Source: Rheinheimera aquimaris
GTDB lineage: Bacteria > Pseudomonadota > Gammaproteobacteria > Enterobacterales > Alteromonadaceae
DNA length: 64,000 bases
NCBI RefSeq assembly: GCF_020531985.1
Contig: NZ_JAJAVQ010000003.1
Location: 62,001 to 126,000, forward strand
Direction of reading: 5' to 3'
Both the position numbers and the translations under genes were made by a program. How positions within the stretch are numbered: position 1 is the stretch's first letter; each line of letters opens with the position of its first letter. This document shows positions 17,581 to 26,394 of the stretch, in pieces. The notes under the pieces are model-generated. The model saw only the letters and a program-made list of their open reading frames with translations, made no database searches and had not been told where the DNA came from.

Positions 17581-18600
17581 TCAGGACTCCGCCGCAACGA
17601 TAAGGTCGGCCAGATAACCTACGCTGGTAACAAAGTAGTAAGACTTGTTCCAGTGCATCAGCACTTTGTAGTTGTCGTACGCCAGAAATGCCCGGCCGCT
17701 GTCGCCATCGGGTAAAATCAGCGCTGCGCTTATATCAACCGCCGGCAAAGCAGTGCCGTTTAACCGTTGTAAGCCCAAAGCATTCCAGTCTGACAAGCTG
17801 CGCTCTGACTGCGCCCAACGTCCCAGCCATTCGCTACGCTGCAGGCTGCCACGGGCAATGGCCTGGCTGAAATCAAAATTCTTTGGCAGCAGCACTTCAC
17901 GGCCCCAGGTTTTATTATTATCCCAGCCCTGCTGTTTCAGATAGTTTGCAATAGAGGCAAACACATCCAGCTGATTGGTCCAGATATCTTTTTTGCCATC
18001 GCCGTCACCATCCTGCGCGTAGGCCATAAAAGAGCTTGGCATAAACTGGCTTTGTCCCATGGCACCGGCCCAGGAGCCTTTCATATCATTCAGGCTGATA
18101 TGGCCTTGCGCCAGAATATCCAGCGCCTGGTAAAACTCGGCTTTAAAAAAGGCTTCACGCCGGCCTTCATAGGCCAATGTCACTAAGGCTGATGGTACTG
18201 AGTAGGAGCCCATAATACGGCCAAAGCTACTCTCAAGCCCCCACAGTGCGACAATAAAACGTGGCTGCACACCGTATTTTTCGCCTATTTTGGTCAGTTC
18301 CGGCAAATACTGCTGATAGCGCTCGCGCGCCATTTTTATGCGGGTTTCGCTGACTCTTTTCGGCAAATAGGTACTTAAGGTCTCCACAAACTCGGGCTGT
18401 GACTTATCAGCGCTGACCACACGTTCATGAAACTGCAGTGATGAAAACACCTCATCAAGCAGCTGTGGCGCATAACCTTTAGCCAGCGCCTCCTGCTTTA
18501 AGGTAGCGGTGTAATCGGCAAAAGCGGGTTTGGTATCATCGGCAAAAACAGCAGTACTGAATATGGCCGCAGTGGTAATAGCAATCAGCGTTCTAAACAT
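17581..18600 (-). CDS. mltB: Membrane-associated lytic murein transglycosylase B (GH103)
   Basis: This 339-residue enzyme cleaves the peptidoglycan glycan backbone to 1,6-anhydro products. The signal peptide is residues 1-20 (ending AVFA). No lipobox Cys is seen, so it may be a soluble periplasmic form, unlike the lipoprotein MltB of E. coli. The catalytic Glu is Glu123 in ALWGLESSFG, followed by GSWAGAMGQSQFMPSSF and DGDGDGKKDIW, diagnostic of GH103. It lies 35 bases after ycgL and is followed directly by ycgM. Confidence 0.9.
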   Translation of the reverse strand: MFRTLIAITTAAIFSTAVFADDTKPAFADYTATLKQEALAKGYAPQLLDEVFSSLQFHERVVSADKSQPEFVETLSTYLPKRVSETRIKMARERYQQYLPELTKIGEKYGVQPRFIVALWGLESSFGRIMGSYSVPSALVTLAYEGRREAFFKAEFYQALDILAQGHISLNDMKGSWAGAMGQSQFMPSSFMAYAQDGDGDGKKDIWTNQLDVFASIANYLKQQGWDNNKTWGREVLLPKNFDFSQAIARGSLQRSEWLGRWAQSERSLSDWNALGLQRLNGTALPAVDISAALILPDGDSGRAFLAYDNYKVLMHWNKSYYFVTSVGYLADLIVAAES

Positions 18601-18635
18601 AAAAAGGCCTGTTGATGATGAAAATACTAATAAAA

Positions 18636-18905
18636 TCAGCGCTGAAGCGCTTTGTGCTGTGCCAGCAAATCTTCTGGCGGTGGCGGCAGCTGTAAGTAAA
18701 AACCCTGCTGTTGCAACTGCTGCTTCACTCTATCGATATCAGCCAGCGCCAGATGTTCCCGTTTTTCTAAATTAATAACGGTTACCAGCTCGGGTTTACC
18801 AAAGGTATCGAGCAATGCCTGCGGCACTGCCGAGAAGTCATCCCGCTGCTTAACATACAAATAGGTACTGTCTTTTTTCCGGCTTTTATACACTGCACAC
18901 AGCAT
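18636..18905 (-). CDS. ycgL: YcgL domain protein (UPF0745)
   Basis: The 89-residue product matches YcgL along its whole length: LCAVYKSRKKDSTYLYV, RDDFSAVPQALLDTFG and the C-terminal GFYLQLPPPPEDLL. YcgL is a small alpha/beta protein of unknown role, almost always next to minC or mltB. It reads away from minCDE and leads the mltB-ycgM-ycgN series. Confidence 0.93.
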   Translation of the reverse strand: MLCAVYKSRKKDSTYLYVKQRDDFSAVPQALLDTFGKPELVTVINLEKREHLALADIDRVKQQLQQQGFYLQLPPPPEDLLAQHKALQR

Positions 18906-18968
18906 CGAATAAAACCACGCCTCAACCTTGCTTAACGAAGGCCTAAACTATAACATGAAGCCTTGTTA

Positions 18969-18998
18969 TTGCGTACCCGCCAGCAGGCGGCAACGCAA
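18969..18998. repeat. Symmetrical hairpin between ycgL and minC
   Basis: TTGCGT and CCGCC (18969-18974, 18977-18981) pair with GGCGG and ACGCAA (18986-18990, 18993-18998) around a 4-base loop. A 2x2 mismatch (AC/CA) sits mid-stem. There is no T run on either strand. It resembles a REP-type palindrome or a protein site in the divergent ycgL/minC promoter region. Confidence 0.5.
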
Positions 18999-19069
18999 AT
19001 AAAAGCGCGGTCTGGCAAGGCCTGAACCGCACCCGCGACAAATTATAATAAGTGCGCAAAGAATTAGTT

Positions 19070-19777
19070 ATGTCAGATCAGACTTTGGAACTCAAAGGGA
19101 GCTTATTCCCTTTATCGGTACTCTCCTGCCCGGACCTCAGTGTCAGTGCCCTGCAAACTCAATTAAGCCAGAAACTCGCGCAGGCGCCGGCGTTTTTTTA
19201 TCAGGCGCCTATTATTCTTAACCTTACAGACTGCCAGCAAACACCTGATTTTATTGCGATAAAGCAACTATTTACTGAGTTGAAACTGGTACTGGTTGGC
19301 GTTTGTGGCGCCAGCAGCACGTTAAAACAGCAAGCACAACAAGCCGGTTTAGCTGCGCTGCAACTGGGTAAAGACAGCAAAGCAGCTGCGGTAGCTGCCG
19401 CCCCGGCCAGCAAAGCGGCCCCTGCGGTGAATACAGTAAGTGTGGCGATGGACAGCAAAGTGGTTGAACAGGCGGTGCGCTCTGGCCAGCAGATTTATGC
19501 CAAAGGCACTGACCTTATTGTTAAAGGCACGGTCGGTGCAGGCGCCGAAGTGATTGCCGATGGCAATATCCATATCTACGGTACACTGCGTGGTAAGGCA
19601 ATAGCCGGTGCCGCCGGTGACAGCAGCAAACGAATTTATTGTTATAACCTGCAGGCCGAGCTGGTATCTATTGCCGGCAACTACTGGCTAAGCGAAAGCC
19701 TGCAAGGTGAGTTTTGGAGCAAGTCAGCCTGCGTTAAGCTGCAGGACGACCAACTGGTATTAGCAGAATTAGTATAA
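19070..19777 (+). CDS. minC: Septum-site inhibitor MinC
   Basis: MinC blocks FtsZ polymer assembly away from midcell. The 235-residue form has the N-terminal FtsZ-inhibiting domain (about 1-100, LELKGSLFPLSVL), an Ala-rich linker (about 102-122) and the C-terminal beta-helix that binds MinD (GTLRGKAIAGAAGD and YCYNLQAELVSIAG). ATG 19070 is chosen because the family starts with an MSxxxxELKGS pattern here; an in-frame GTG at 19052 would add six residues. It is the first gene of minCDE. Confidence 0.93.
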   Translation: MSDQTLELKGSLFPLSVLSCPDLSVSALQTQLSQKLAQAPAFFYQAPIILNLTDCQQTPDFIAIKQLFTELKLVLVGVCGASSTLKQQAQQAGLAALQLGKDSKAAAVAAAPASKAAPAVNTVSVAMDSKVVEQAVRSGQQIYAKGTDLIVKGTVGAGAEVIADGNIHIYGTLRGKAIAGAAGDSSKRIYCYNLQAELVSIAGNYWLSESLQGEFWSKSACVKLQDDQLVLAELV

Positions 19778-19787
19778 GGAATTTTTG

Positions 19788-20597
19788 ATGGCAAAGATTA
19801 TTGTTGTCACGTCAGGTAAAGGCGGTGTAGGCAAAACCACCTCCAGCGCAGCTATCGGTACAGGTTTAGCATTAAAAGGCCACAAAACCGTTATTATCGA
19901 CTTCGACATTGGCCTGCGTAATTTAGATTTGATCATGGGCTGCGAGCGCCGCGTGGTGTATGACTTCGTTAACGTAATTAACGGCGAAGCCAATTTAAAA
20001 CAAACGCTGATCAAAGATAAACGTACCGACAACCTGTTTATTCTGCCGGCGTCACAAACCCGTGACAAAGATGCATTAACCAAAGACGGTGTAGAACGAG
20101 TTCTGAACGAGCTGGCTAAAGACTTCGATTTTATTCTGTGTGACTCACCAGCCGGTATTGAAGCCGGTGCCATGATGGCACTGTACTTTGCCGATGAAGC
20201 CGTAGTAGTCACTAACCCTGAAGTGTCATCAGTACGCGACTCTGACCGCATTCTGGGTATGTTATCCAGCAAATCACGCCGCGCTGAACAGGGCCTGGAC
20301 GCGATTAAAGAGCACCTGCTGCTTACGCGTTATAACCCGGAGCGGGTAGAAAAAGGCGAGATGTTAAGTGTAGATGACGTAAAAGAGATCCTGTCTATTG
20401 ATTTGCTCGGCGTCATTCCAGAGTCGCAAGCCGTGCTAAACGCCTCTAACTCCGGCCAGCCGGTTATTCTGGATGCCGAAAGCGACGCTGGTCAGGCATA
20501 CCTTGATACAGTCGATCGCTTGTTGGGCGAAAAAGTACCCTTCCGCTTTTTAACTGTGGAGAAAAAGGGCCTGTTAAAACGGATATTTGGAGGATAA
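19788..20597 (+). CDS. minD: Septum-site ATPase MinD
   Basis: MinD is a ParA-like membrane ATPase that recruits MinC and oscillates with MinE. The 269-residue protein has the deviant Walker A GKGGVGKT (10-17), IIDFDIGLRNLDLIMG for switch I, CDSPAGIEAGA for switch II, and the C-terminal amphipathic membrane helix FLTVEKKGLLKRIFGG. ATG 19788 is preferred to the in-frame TTG one codon earlier; AAGGA at the minC stop is the ribosome site. Confidence 0.97.
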   Translation: MAKIIVVTSGKGGVGKTTSSAAIGTGLALKGHKTVIIDFDIGLRNLDLIMGCERRVVYDFVNVINGEANLKQTLIKDKRTDNLFILPASQTRDKDALTKDGVERVLNELAKDFDFILCDSPAGIEAGAMMALYFADEAVVVTNPEVSSVRDSDRILGMLSSKSRRAEQGLDAIKEHLLLTRYNPERVEKGEMLSVDDVKEILSIDLLGVIPESQAVLNASNSGQPVILDAESDAGQAYLDTVDRLLGEKVPFRFLTVEKKGLLKRIFGG

Positions 20598-20600
20598 CGG

Positions 20601-20861
20601 ATGTCATTACTGGATTATTTTCGTTCAAACAAGAAAAACAGCGCCAACACCGCTAAAGAGCGGCTGCAAATTATTGTCGCGCATGAACGCAGAAAGCGTA
20701 ACAGCCCGGATTACCTGCCGCAGCTGGAGCGCGATATTCTCGAAGTGATCCGTAAATACGTGGATATTTCACCCGAGCAAATTGCCGTATCGCTGGAAAA
20801 ACGCGACGACGAACTGTCGGTGCTGGAGCTAAACGTTACCTTCCCGGAAGATAAGCGCTAA
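20601..20861 (+). CDS. minE: Cell division topological specificity factor MinE
   Basis: The 86-residue protein stimulates MinD ATPase and drives pole-to-pole oscillation. It has the N-terminal membrane-targeting MSLLDYFR, the anti-MinCD segment [20 protein letters not shown] (about 22-41) and the C-terminal dimerisation domain. GGAGG overlapping the minD stop serves as ribosome site, with only three bases between genes. A terminator follows. Confidence 0.97.
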   Translation: MSLLDYFRSNKKNSANTAKERLQIIVAHERRKRNSPDYLPQLERDILEVIRKYVDISPEQIAVSLEKRDDELSVLELNVTFPEDKR

Positions 20862-20869
20862 GCTGAGTC

Positions 20870-20901
20870 AACAAACCCGCAACTGCGGGTTTGTTATTTT
20901 T
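20870..20901 (+). terminator. Rho-independent terminator of minCDE
   Basis: An 11-bp perfect stem, AACAAACCCGC (20870-20880) with GCGGGTTTGTT (20885-20895), has a 4-base loop and is followed by A and five T residues. Confidence 0.92.
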
Positions 20902-20935
20902 GCCCATCCCCGTACAAATACCTTAAATACAAACT

Positions 20936-21334
20936 ATGCAGCAATTCATCTTTTCAACACTCTATAGTGTTGGCATCTTAGTCGTGGTGGTATTTGCCAT
21001 GGCCGTGTCGACCAAACTGTCATCACTCACTCTGGCAACGCCTCTTTGGTACCTTATTGGCGCATTTCTATTAGTGATGTTCAGCTACTGGCAATACAGC
21101 AGTTGGGGCTTACGCCGCTTTCAACGCTTTAACATAGTGCGACTGCACCAGTGGGCACAGCGGTTATCTGGCCTAGCGGCAATTGTTTTTGGCTGCCTCG
21201 CCTTACTAACTGCCATACTGATGCAAAGGGCTGGTACTTACACTGATGAACAAACCTTTGCCGCGATATATCCGTTTTTATTATTTATGGCAATGTGCTC
21301 AGCCATCTTCAGTGTCGGCAGATTAAGGCATTGA
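20936..21334 (+). CDS. Hypothetical membrane protein with four predicted helices
   Basis: The 132-residue product is mostly hydrophobic, with segments near 8-25, 36-53, 77-97 and 109-127. The loop between helices 2 and 3 is basic (SWGLRRFQRFNIVRLHQWAQR), which predicts a cytoplasmic face. I do not recognise the family. No ribosome site better than weak is visible before ATG 20936. It stands alone after the minCDE terminator, and a possible mobile-element scar follows it. Confidence 0.6.
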   Translation: MQQFIFSTLYSVGILVVVVFAMAVSTKLSSLTLATPLWYLIGAFLLVMFSYWQYSSWGLRRFQRFNIVRLHQWAQRLSGLAAIVFGCLALLTAILMQRAGTYTDEQTFAAIYPFLLFMAMCSAIFSVGRLRH

Positions 21335-21340
21335 ATCTAT

Positions 21341-21376
21341 GGGGGCAGTGAATCAATGACTCTGACCCTATTGATG
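21341..21376. repeat. Possible scar or end of a REP-associated transposase element
   Basis: The block GGGGGCAGTGAATCAATG then ACTCTGACCC resembles the conserved sequence I recall next to REP-associated (Y1-type) transposase genes in gammaproteobacteria. It contains ATCAAT (21352-21357) and its complement ATTGAT (21370-21375). No transposase reading frame is present, so at most this is a remnant. The following 135 bases up to the next gene hold nothing identifiable. Confidence 0.35.
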
Positions 21377-21512
21377 CTAAAAAATTATCGCGCTTGCTAA
21401 GGCTATGAATGTCAAAGCCTTAGCACCTAAACTATCCGCGTGCAAAGATCTAAATTTTTCAATGAGCTCCGACACACTCACTCTCCTCAGTAATACCTTG
21501 AAAAATAACCTC

Positions 21513-22646
21513 TCAGTAGTTATACCAATAACTACACATATAACTTCGCCAAGTTCCTGACTGTTGATCCACGTTGGGATCAATTCTCTTCAAATTAATA
21601 GACGGTTTTGAAATCGACTCTTCCGGCCCATTCATTTGTCTCATAAGCTCTTGATCTAGGACATACCATTCCTCGCCATAACGCAGCAGCTGGCCAGAAT
21701 ATAATGATCTCGTTTCTCCAGCGCCTGGGATAGCAACTACAGACTGCCAGCCATATTGCTTTGCATGTAGCAACTTGCCGATAGTATCGAGTTGTTTAAA
21801 CTGCTGATATCTTTGCCCATGGACATGACTTCTCTCTGCACCAGAACCATAAGGCAAAGTCTGACAGCTATAGCTGGGGAAACGCGCTTCCAGCAGCCAG
21901 GTCGCTTCGTTTCCCTCACCCCATTCATGCTGAACACCATATAGTTCGCGAGGATCTGTTTGATCTTTTTGCTCCATCGCCGTCCAAAGTTCTAGCACTG
22001 ACAAAGACTGTAGATGCGCTCTTTCATCATGAAAACGCTCAAATTTTTGCCAGTGCTCTGACCCGAGCTTTGCTGATACAGGCGTAAAAGCTGTGCCGCT
22101 GAAGTTATGGCGAGTGCAAGCACTCAGCTGCTCACGCGGAGTAGTGTTTAGAATTTCCAGCATTGCATTACACATTGCAGGCTCTTTGTTAGAAACTAAT
22201 TTGAATGTAGGCAAGGGTTCTGGCTGGCCATTTAATTCAGTGAGCCGGGCCGTGTAAGCTTTGGTTAAACATTCAACTGTGTCGCAGCGATTGCGAACCT
22301 TAGTAATCCAGCGCTGCTGCAATTCATCCAGATTGACTAAACAGTTTTTTAAACACAGTTCATCTTGATTGCTTCTTGCCTTTAAAGATCTCCATAAACT
22401 GTTGTTGTGGTAAGCCACAGCCAACTGCTTATCGAGTTGCATCAAAGCATCATCAGAGCAAATCATCGTCTCGGCCTTAGAAGCTGGCTCGCTGCAATTC
22501 AGCTCTGACATAAATTTTTTTAAATTGATCACATCAACCCGTCGTTGCCTTTGCTCACTACTCACCTGCCAATAAGCCACTGCAGCTACCGCAACCCCAC
22601 TTATCAGCACGACTATGCCAACCGCTGCTTTCCAATTAAATTTCAT
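21513..22646 (-). CDS. Membrane-anchored protein with an LprI-like N-terminal region
   Basis: The 377-residue product has one N-terminal membrane helix (about 8-25, AVGIVVLISGVAVAAVAYW) and is otherwise exported. Residues about 38-140 show the Cys-rich pattern of LprI-type lysozyme-inhibitor domains (NCSEPASKAETMICSDDAL, then CLKNC and RCDTVECLTKAYTARL). The remaining 230 residues are not recognised and contain further Cys and Trp. Start 22646 is chosen because AGGGG precedes it by seven bases; an in-frame candidate lies at 22727. Function as a lysozyme inhibitor is inference only. Confidence 0.65.
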   Translation of the reverse strand: MKFNWKAAVGIVVLISGVAVAAVAYWQVSSEQRQRRVDVINLKKFMSELNCSEPASKAETMICSDDALMQLDKQLAVAYHNNSLWRSLKARSNQDELCLKNCLVNLDELQQRWITKVRNRCDTVECLTKAYTARLTELNGQPEPLPTFKLVSNKEPAMCNAMLEILNTTPREQLSACTRHNFSGTAFTPVSAKLGSEHWQKFERFHDERAHLQSLSVLELWTAMEQKDQTDPRELYGVQHEWGEGNEATWLLEARFPSYSCQTLPYGSGAERSHVHGQRYQQFKQLDTIGKLLHAKQYGWQSVVAIPGAGETRSLYSGQLLRYGEEWYVLDQELMRQMNGPEESISKPSINLKRIDPNVDQQSGTWRSYMCSYWYNY

Positions 22647-22773
22647 TAAAACCCCTGCATTGTATAAGCTCTGAATACCTCGTCGCTCCCTTACCCCTTC
22701 ATCCACCGCTTTAATCACCGGCGACAATAAAAACTCTATAATCCGCCGCTGGCTGGTTGTATATAAAAGGTAA

Positions 22774-24720
22774 TTATTCTGCCTGTTGTTGTACTGATAC
22801 CTGCTGCGTGGAAACTTTCAAATGTTGCTTTAAAAAACTATCCATCGCTTTAAAGGTGCCCAGCCGGTGGCTGTTGGTGCTGAGGTAATGGTCGCCATCT
22901 TCCAGCTCGACATATTGCACGTCTTTATCTTTGCGTTTTAGCGCCTTATACATAGCCTCACTTTGTTTTACCGGCACACTGCGATCTTTGGTGCCGTGTA
23001 TTAGTAACACCGGTACCTGAATTTTATCGGCGTGCGTCAGCGGCGAGCGCTGCTCCAGCAGGTCAAAATCGTCACCAATTTGCTTTTTAACCACTTCATA
23101 GTTAATAAAACGCCGGTATGATTTCACCAGATCTTCAACGTCGGTAACACCGGCGAAACTGACCACACACTGATAAAGCTCAGGGGTTTTAACAGCGCCC
23201 ATCAGCGCTGCGTAACCACCATAGCTGGCACCGACAATACAAATACGGCCTGGGTCAGCTATACCTTTTTCAATTAACCAGCGGGTGCCGTCTTCTACGT
23301 CATCCTGCATTTGCAAGCCCCAGCCCTGTAGCCCCATTTGCTTAAAATCAAAGCCGTAGCCGTGCGAGCCGCGAAAATTCATCTGCAACACCGCATAACC
23401 CCGGTTGGCAAAAAACTGTGTCCAGTAGTCAAAGCCTTCATCATCAAAGCTAATCGGGCCGCCATGCGGAAATATAATGGTAGGTAAAACACCGGTTTGG
23501 TAACCCAAAGGTGTTGTCAGGTAACCCTCTATTGCCAGTCCATCACGGGCTTTGTACTGAATTTTCTGTTTAGCAACCATCTGCTCCGGGTCAAGCTGGC
23601 TGAATTTATTCAGCAAAAAAGTCATCGATTTTTCTTTGCGATCGCCAAGCAAATAACTACCCGGCTGCGTAGCGCTACTGGATTCAATAATGTAGCGGTT
23701 CCTATCATGGCTCATGCTGACAATGCGGTTATCCGCATCGGGTAAGGCCGCATCTACTGCTTTTTGAAATGCCTGGTAAGTGCTGTCTACATATTCTTCG
23801 CCTATCGCGATGATTTTATTGTCCTGCCATGAGTAGCTGATATCAGCCGGCACATCGTAGTTTTCATCGGCTTTAACCAGTTCTAATGTGGGCTGCGCAG
23901 CCGATAGATCGGTTTTAAATATCGCCAGCTTACCTTCGTGGTAGGCTGACACATATAAAATGTTCGGATCAGCATCGAAGCCTATAGGCCAGACTTCCTG
24001 TTCTGTGAATATGTCAAACTGCCATAAGGTACGAAACTCTTTAGTGTCGAGCATTTTCTCCTGCACTTCATAGCGGGTATCGTCACGAAACAACGCAATG
24101 CGGGGCCGGTGTTGGCGGTCTGCCACCCAGTCGTACAGATCTTTGCGTGCATGCGCGACCATTTCATGCAGTTCGCCATTCAAACTTACCTTTACCACAC
24201 TGGTGCCGGTACCGTAGCTAAAGCCGTCCAGCGCCAGCAAAAAATTGTGTTCATCATCGGGCATTAAATCGACAATATTGGACTGAAACTGCGGTGTACG
24301 TACCAGCTTGCGTTGCAACTGGCCATTGATAACACTGCGGTTCTTGCCGGTTTCAACATCGATCACCATTAACCGGGTTTCCGTTACCGGTGTGCCGTAA
24401 CGATGTGATGCATAAGCTGCGCGCATTAGCAGCTGTTTATTGTTTGCCCATATTACGGAGTAAATGGTCAGGTCGCGGCTGTCTGCTTTAACCAAAAACT
24501 TCTGCTCGCCACTTTGTAAATCAAATAACTTTACCAGCACTAATTGCTCATTCTCGGTGTCCAGCGTTTGGATCATCGACAATTTGGTACCATCGGGAGA
24601 CAGCTTAAGCTTGTCTATTGCTGGTGCACTGGTAAAAGCCTCAACCGGTAATTCCTTAGCTTGAAGAGGAATACAAAGTACTGCGCTAAGCAGCAGAGCG
24701 TATACTGCGGACAACTTCAT
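22774..24720 (-). CDS. Exported S9 family prolyl-oligopeptidase-type peptidase
   Basis: The 648-residue protein has a signal peptide (about 1-21, ending LQA), a beta-propeller region (about 30-370) and an alpha/beta-hydrolase domain. The triad is visible: Ser499 in GASYGGYA, Asp579 in HGTKDRSVP and His611 in DGDHYLS. The layout matches the dipeptidyl/acylaminoacyl peptidases of S9. It should release short peptides in the periplasm. Start 24720 is taken from AGGAAC eight bases ahead and the signal peptide; an in-frame ATG at 24741 is less likely. Confidence 0.9.
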   Translation of the reverse strand: MKLSAVYALLLSAVLCIPLQAKELPVEAFTSAPAIDKLKLSPDGTKLSMIQTLDTENEQLVLVKLFDLQSGEQKFLVKADSRDLTIYSVIWANNKQLLMRAAYASHRYGTPVTETRLMVIDVETGKNRSVINGQLQRKLVRTPQFQSNIVDLMPDDEHNFLLALDGFSYGTGTSVVKVSLNGELHEMVAHARKDLYDWVADRQHRPRIALFRDDTRYEVQEKMLDTKEFRTLWQFDIFTEQEVWPIGFDADPNILYVSAYHEGKLAIFKTDLSAAQPTLELVKADENYDVPADISYSWQDNKIIAIGEEYVDSTYQAFQKAVDAALPDADNRIVSMSHDRNRYIIESSSATQPGSYLLGDRKEKSMTFLLNKFSQLDPEQMVAKQKIQYKARDGLAIEGYLTTPLGYQTGVLPTIIFPHGGPISFDDEGFDYWTQFFANRGYAVLQMNFRGSHGYGFDFKQMGLQGWGLQMQDDVEDGTRWLIEKGIADPGRICIVGASYGGYAALMGAVKTPELYQCVVSFAGVTDVEDLVKSYRRFINYEVVKKQIGDDFDLLEQRSPLTHADKIQVPVLLIHGTKDRSVPVKQSEAMYKALKRKDKDVQYVELEDGDHYLSTNSHRLGTFKAMDSFLKQHLKVSTQQVSVQQQAE

Positions 24721-24819
24721 TGTTAACGTTCCTGTTATCATTATTTTTGCCGCGAAAAAGTAGCAAGATTATGAATAACTGGCAAAGTATTTCACTATGG
24801 TTAACATAAATATTCGCAA

Positions 24820-24847
24820 AAACACAAAGCCCGCGTTTGCGGGCTTT
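24820..24847 (-). terminator. Rho-independent terminator after the DUF4397 gene
   Basis: AAAGCCCGC (24826-24834) pairs perfectly with GCGGGCTTT (24839-24847) around GTTT. On the minus strand a T-rich run follows. It ends the DUF4397 transcript. Confidence 0.85.
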
Positions 24848-24878
24848 AACTTAACAGGACCTTCTGTTATTCGAATAC

Positions 24879-26252
24879 TTAAGGCTGGACAAAGTCGTCC
24901 ATTAAAATGAGGCCAACATCTGCTGTTAACCCGACACCATCGCGGGCGATAGCGGTGTAAATGCTGTTTGCCTCAAGCATTAACGCTACCGGACCAATGG
25001 CTGCGGTTTTACTGCCGGCTGGCGTTACTGTGACCACGTAGTCCCCCGCGGCCAGCGAGACATAGCCGGTTTCAGCTTTAAAAGGCACATCAGCAAAGGC
25101 CGGTGTTGCCGCGCTGATATCTTCTGTTGCGGTAACATAAATATCAACGTTACCGGCTAAGGTTGAGCCATGCACGATACGCACCTGCGCTTCTGTCGCT
25201 ATGCGACGCGGCATATCAGATAACACCAGCGGCTCTATACTGTTCTCGCCCAAAGCGCCGACTGCCAGTACGCTGTAATACGCACCGGCATCCAGCATCA
25301 GGTCTTCATCTATAACAACCACACTGTTATCGGCATCAGCAGCCACTTTCACATTGTAGGTATCAGGCGCCACAGCTACGTAAGGTGTAAAATCCGGGAA
25401 GGCTAACGCATCCACCAGCGTAATAGCATCATTGACGATAACATCCACTGCCGGTGCATCAGATACATTGTGCACCACTCTTACTGAGGATGTCGCATTG
25501 CCATCGAGAATAGCCATTTCAGTGCCATCCTGCGCTACAGCGAGTAAGGATACCGGTGACTCACCAGAGTATTGGCTGTCTATCGCTGCGACAACCAAAT
25601 CAGTCCCAGCGGTACTTAAGTCTAAGGTTCCACTGTCAAACACCACGGTATTAGTGCCAGGCAAGGTAATACGCACCTGATACTGGGCAGGGTCAACTTC
25701 CACGTAATCGGTAAAGTCTTTAAACATTAATGTTGCAAGCGGCGAGCCCAGCTCTGCATCCGGTGCCGTTACATGCACGTCAACCTCTGGCGCACCGGCT
25801 GCGGCATGGACAACCTGCAAGCGAATTTTACCGCTGCTAACGTCGGCCGTGGTGCCCGGCACAACCAGCGCTTCGAGTGAGTCATCCATCACTTTGCCCA
25901 CGGCAAATACGGTGTAACGTTTTGCCTCTTCCAGGCTTAAATCGATTGGGCCGATAACAGTTGCGGTGTCATCACCCGGCAGAAGTGCCTCTGCGGCGAT
26001 ACTGTAAGTGGCAGGCGGCAGCTCCAGCACGTCAGACGCCTGTGCAAAAGCAAGATCAGTGATAACCGCATCGCCGTTGGCCAGAATGTTCACGTCTGGC
26101 GCGTCGATAACGGCATGCACTACCTGAACGGTAGCATCTTCAACAGCGGGAGGTTCAGGAGTTGGGGCCGGATCATCATCATCGTCTAACCAGCATCCGG
26201 TTAAAGAAAGTGCCAATACTGCAGGTAAAGCAAAGTGTTTTATCTTAAGCAT
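24879..26252 (-). CDS. Surface lipoprotein with four tandem DUF4397 repeats
   Basis: The 457-residue protein has a lipoprotein signal ending LTGC (Cys20), then an acidic DDDDD tract and a Pro-rich spacer. Four copies of a roughly 100-residue immunoglobulin-like repeat follow, starting near 42, 144, 256 and 356. Each begins with a V-x-V-V-H-x-x-x-x-A-P-x-V-D-V type strand. DUF4397 proteins are exported, with adhesive or cell-surface roles suggested but not proven. The acidic, Cys-poor composition suits export. It stands between a terminator and rnd, with no operon partner. Confidence 0.85.
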   Translation of the reverse strand: MLKIKHFALPAVLALSLTGCWLDDDDDPAPTPEPPAVEDATVQVVHAVIDAPDVNILANGDAVITDLAFAQASDVLELPPATYSIAAEALLPGDDTATVIGPIDLSLEEAKRYTVFAVGKVMDDSLEALVVPGTTADVSSGKIRLQVVHAAAGAPEVDVHVTAPDAELGSPLATLMFKDFTDYVEVDPAQYQVRITLPGTNTVVFDSGTLDLSTAGTDLVVAAIDSQYSGESPVSLLAVAQDGTEMAILDGNATSSVRVVHNVSDAPAVDVIVNDAITLVDALAFPDFTPYVAVAPDTYNVKVAADADNSVVVIDEDLMLDAGAYYSVLAVGALGENSIEPLVLSDMPRRIATEAQVRIVHGSTLAGNVDIYVTATEDISAATPAFADVPFKAETGYVSLAAGDYVVTVTPAGSKTAAIGPVALMLEANSIYTAIARDGVGLTADVGLILMDDFVQP

Positions 26253-26351
26253 TGTTATAACCCTTCAGTTAAAAGTTGCTGAAGTGTTACGCCAGACTAA
26301 AACAGCAGGATCATTGCGTTTAAATGACAAAATTAGAACAAAAAGGCCAAC

Positions 26352-26377
26352 AAAAAGCACTGATCCAAGCTCAGTGC
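26352..26377 (-). terminator. Rho-independent terminator after rnd
   Basis: GCACTGA (26357-26363) pairs with TCAGTGC (26371-26377). On the minus strand a run of five T residues follows, 20 bases after the rnd stop. Confidence 0.82.
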
Positions 26378-26394
26378 ATTAACGTAAGGCGGCG

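Noticed and set aside
21377..21583. Minus-strand frame of 68 codons after the LprI-like gene
   Set aside because: It overlaps the end of the LprI-like gene in another frame, lacks a ribosome site and shows no domain; possibly eroded mobile-element sequence but not supportable as a gene.
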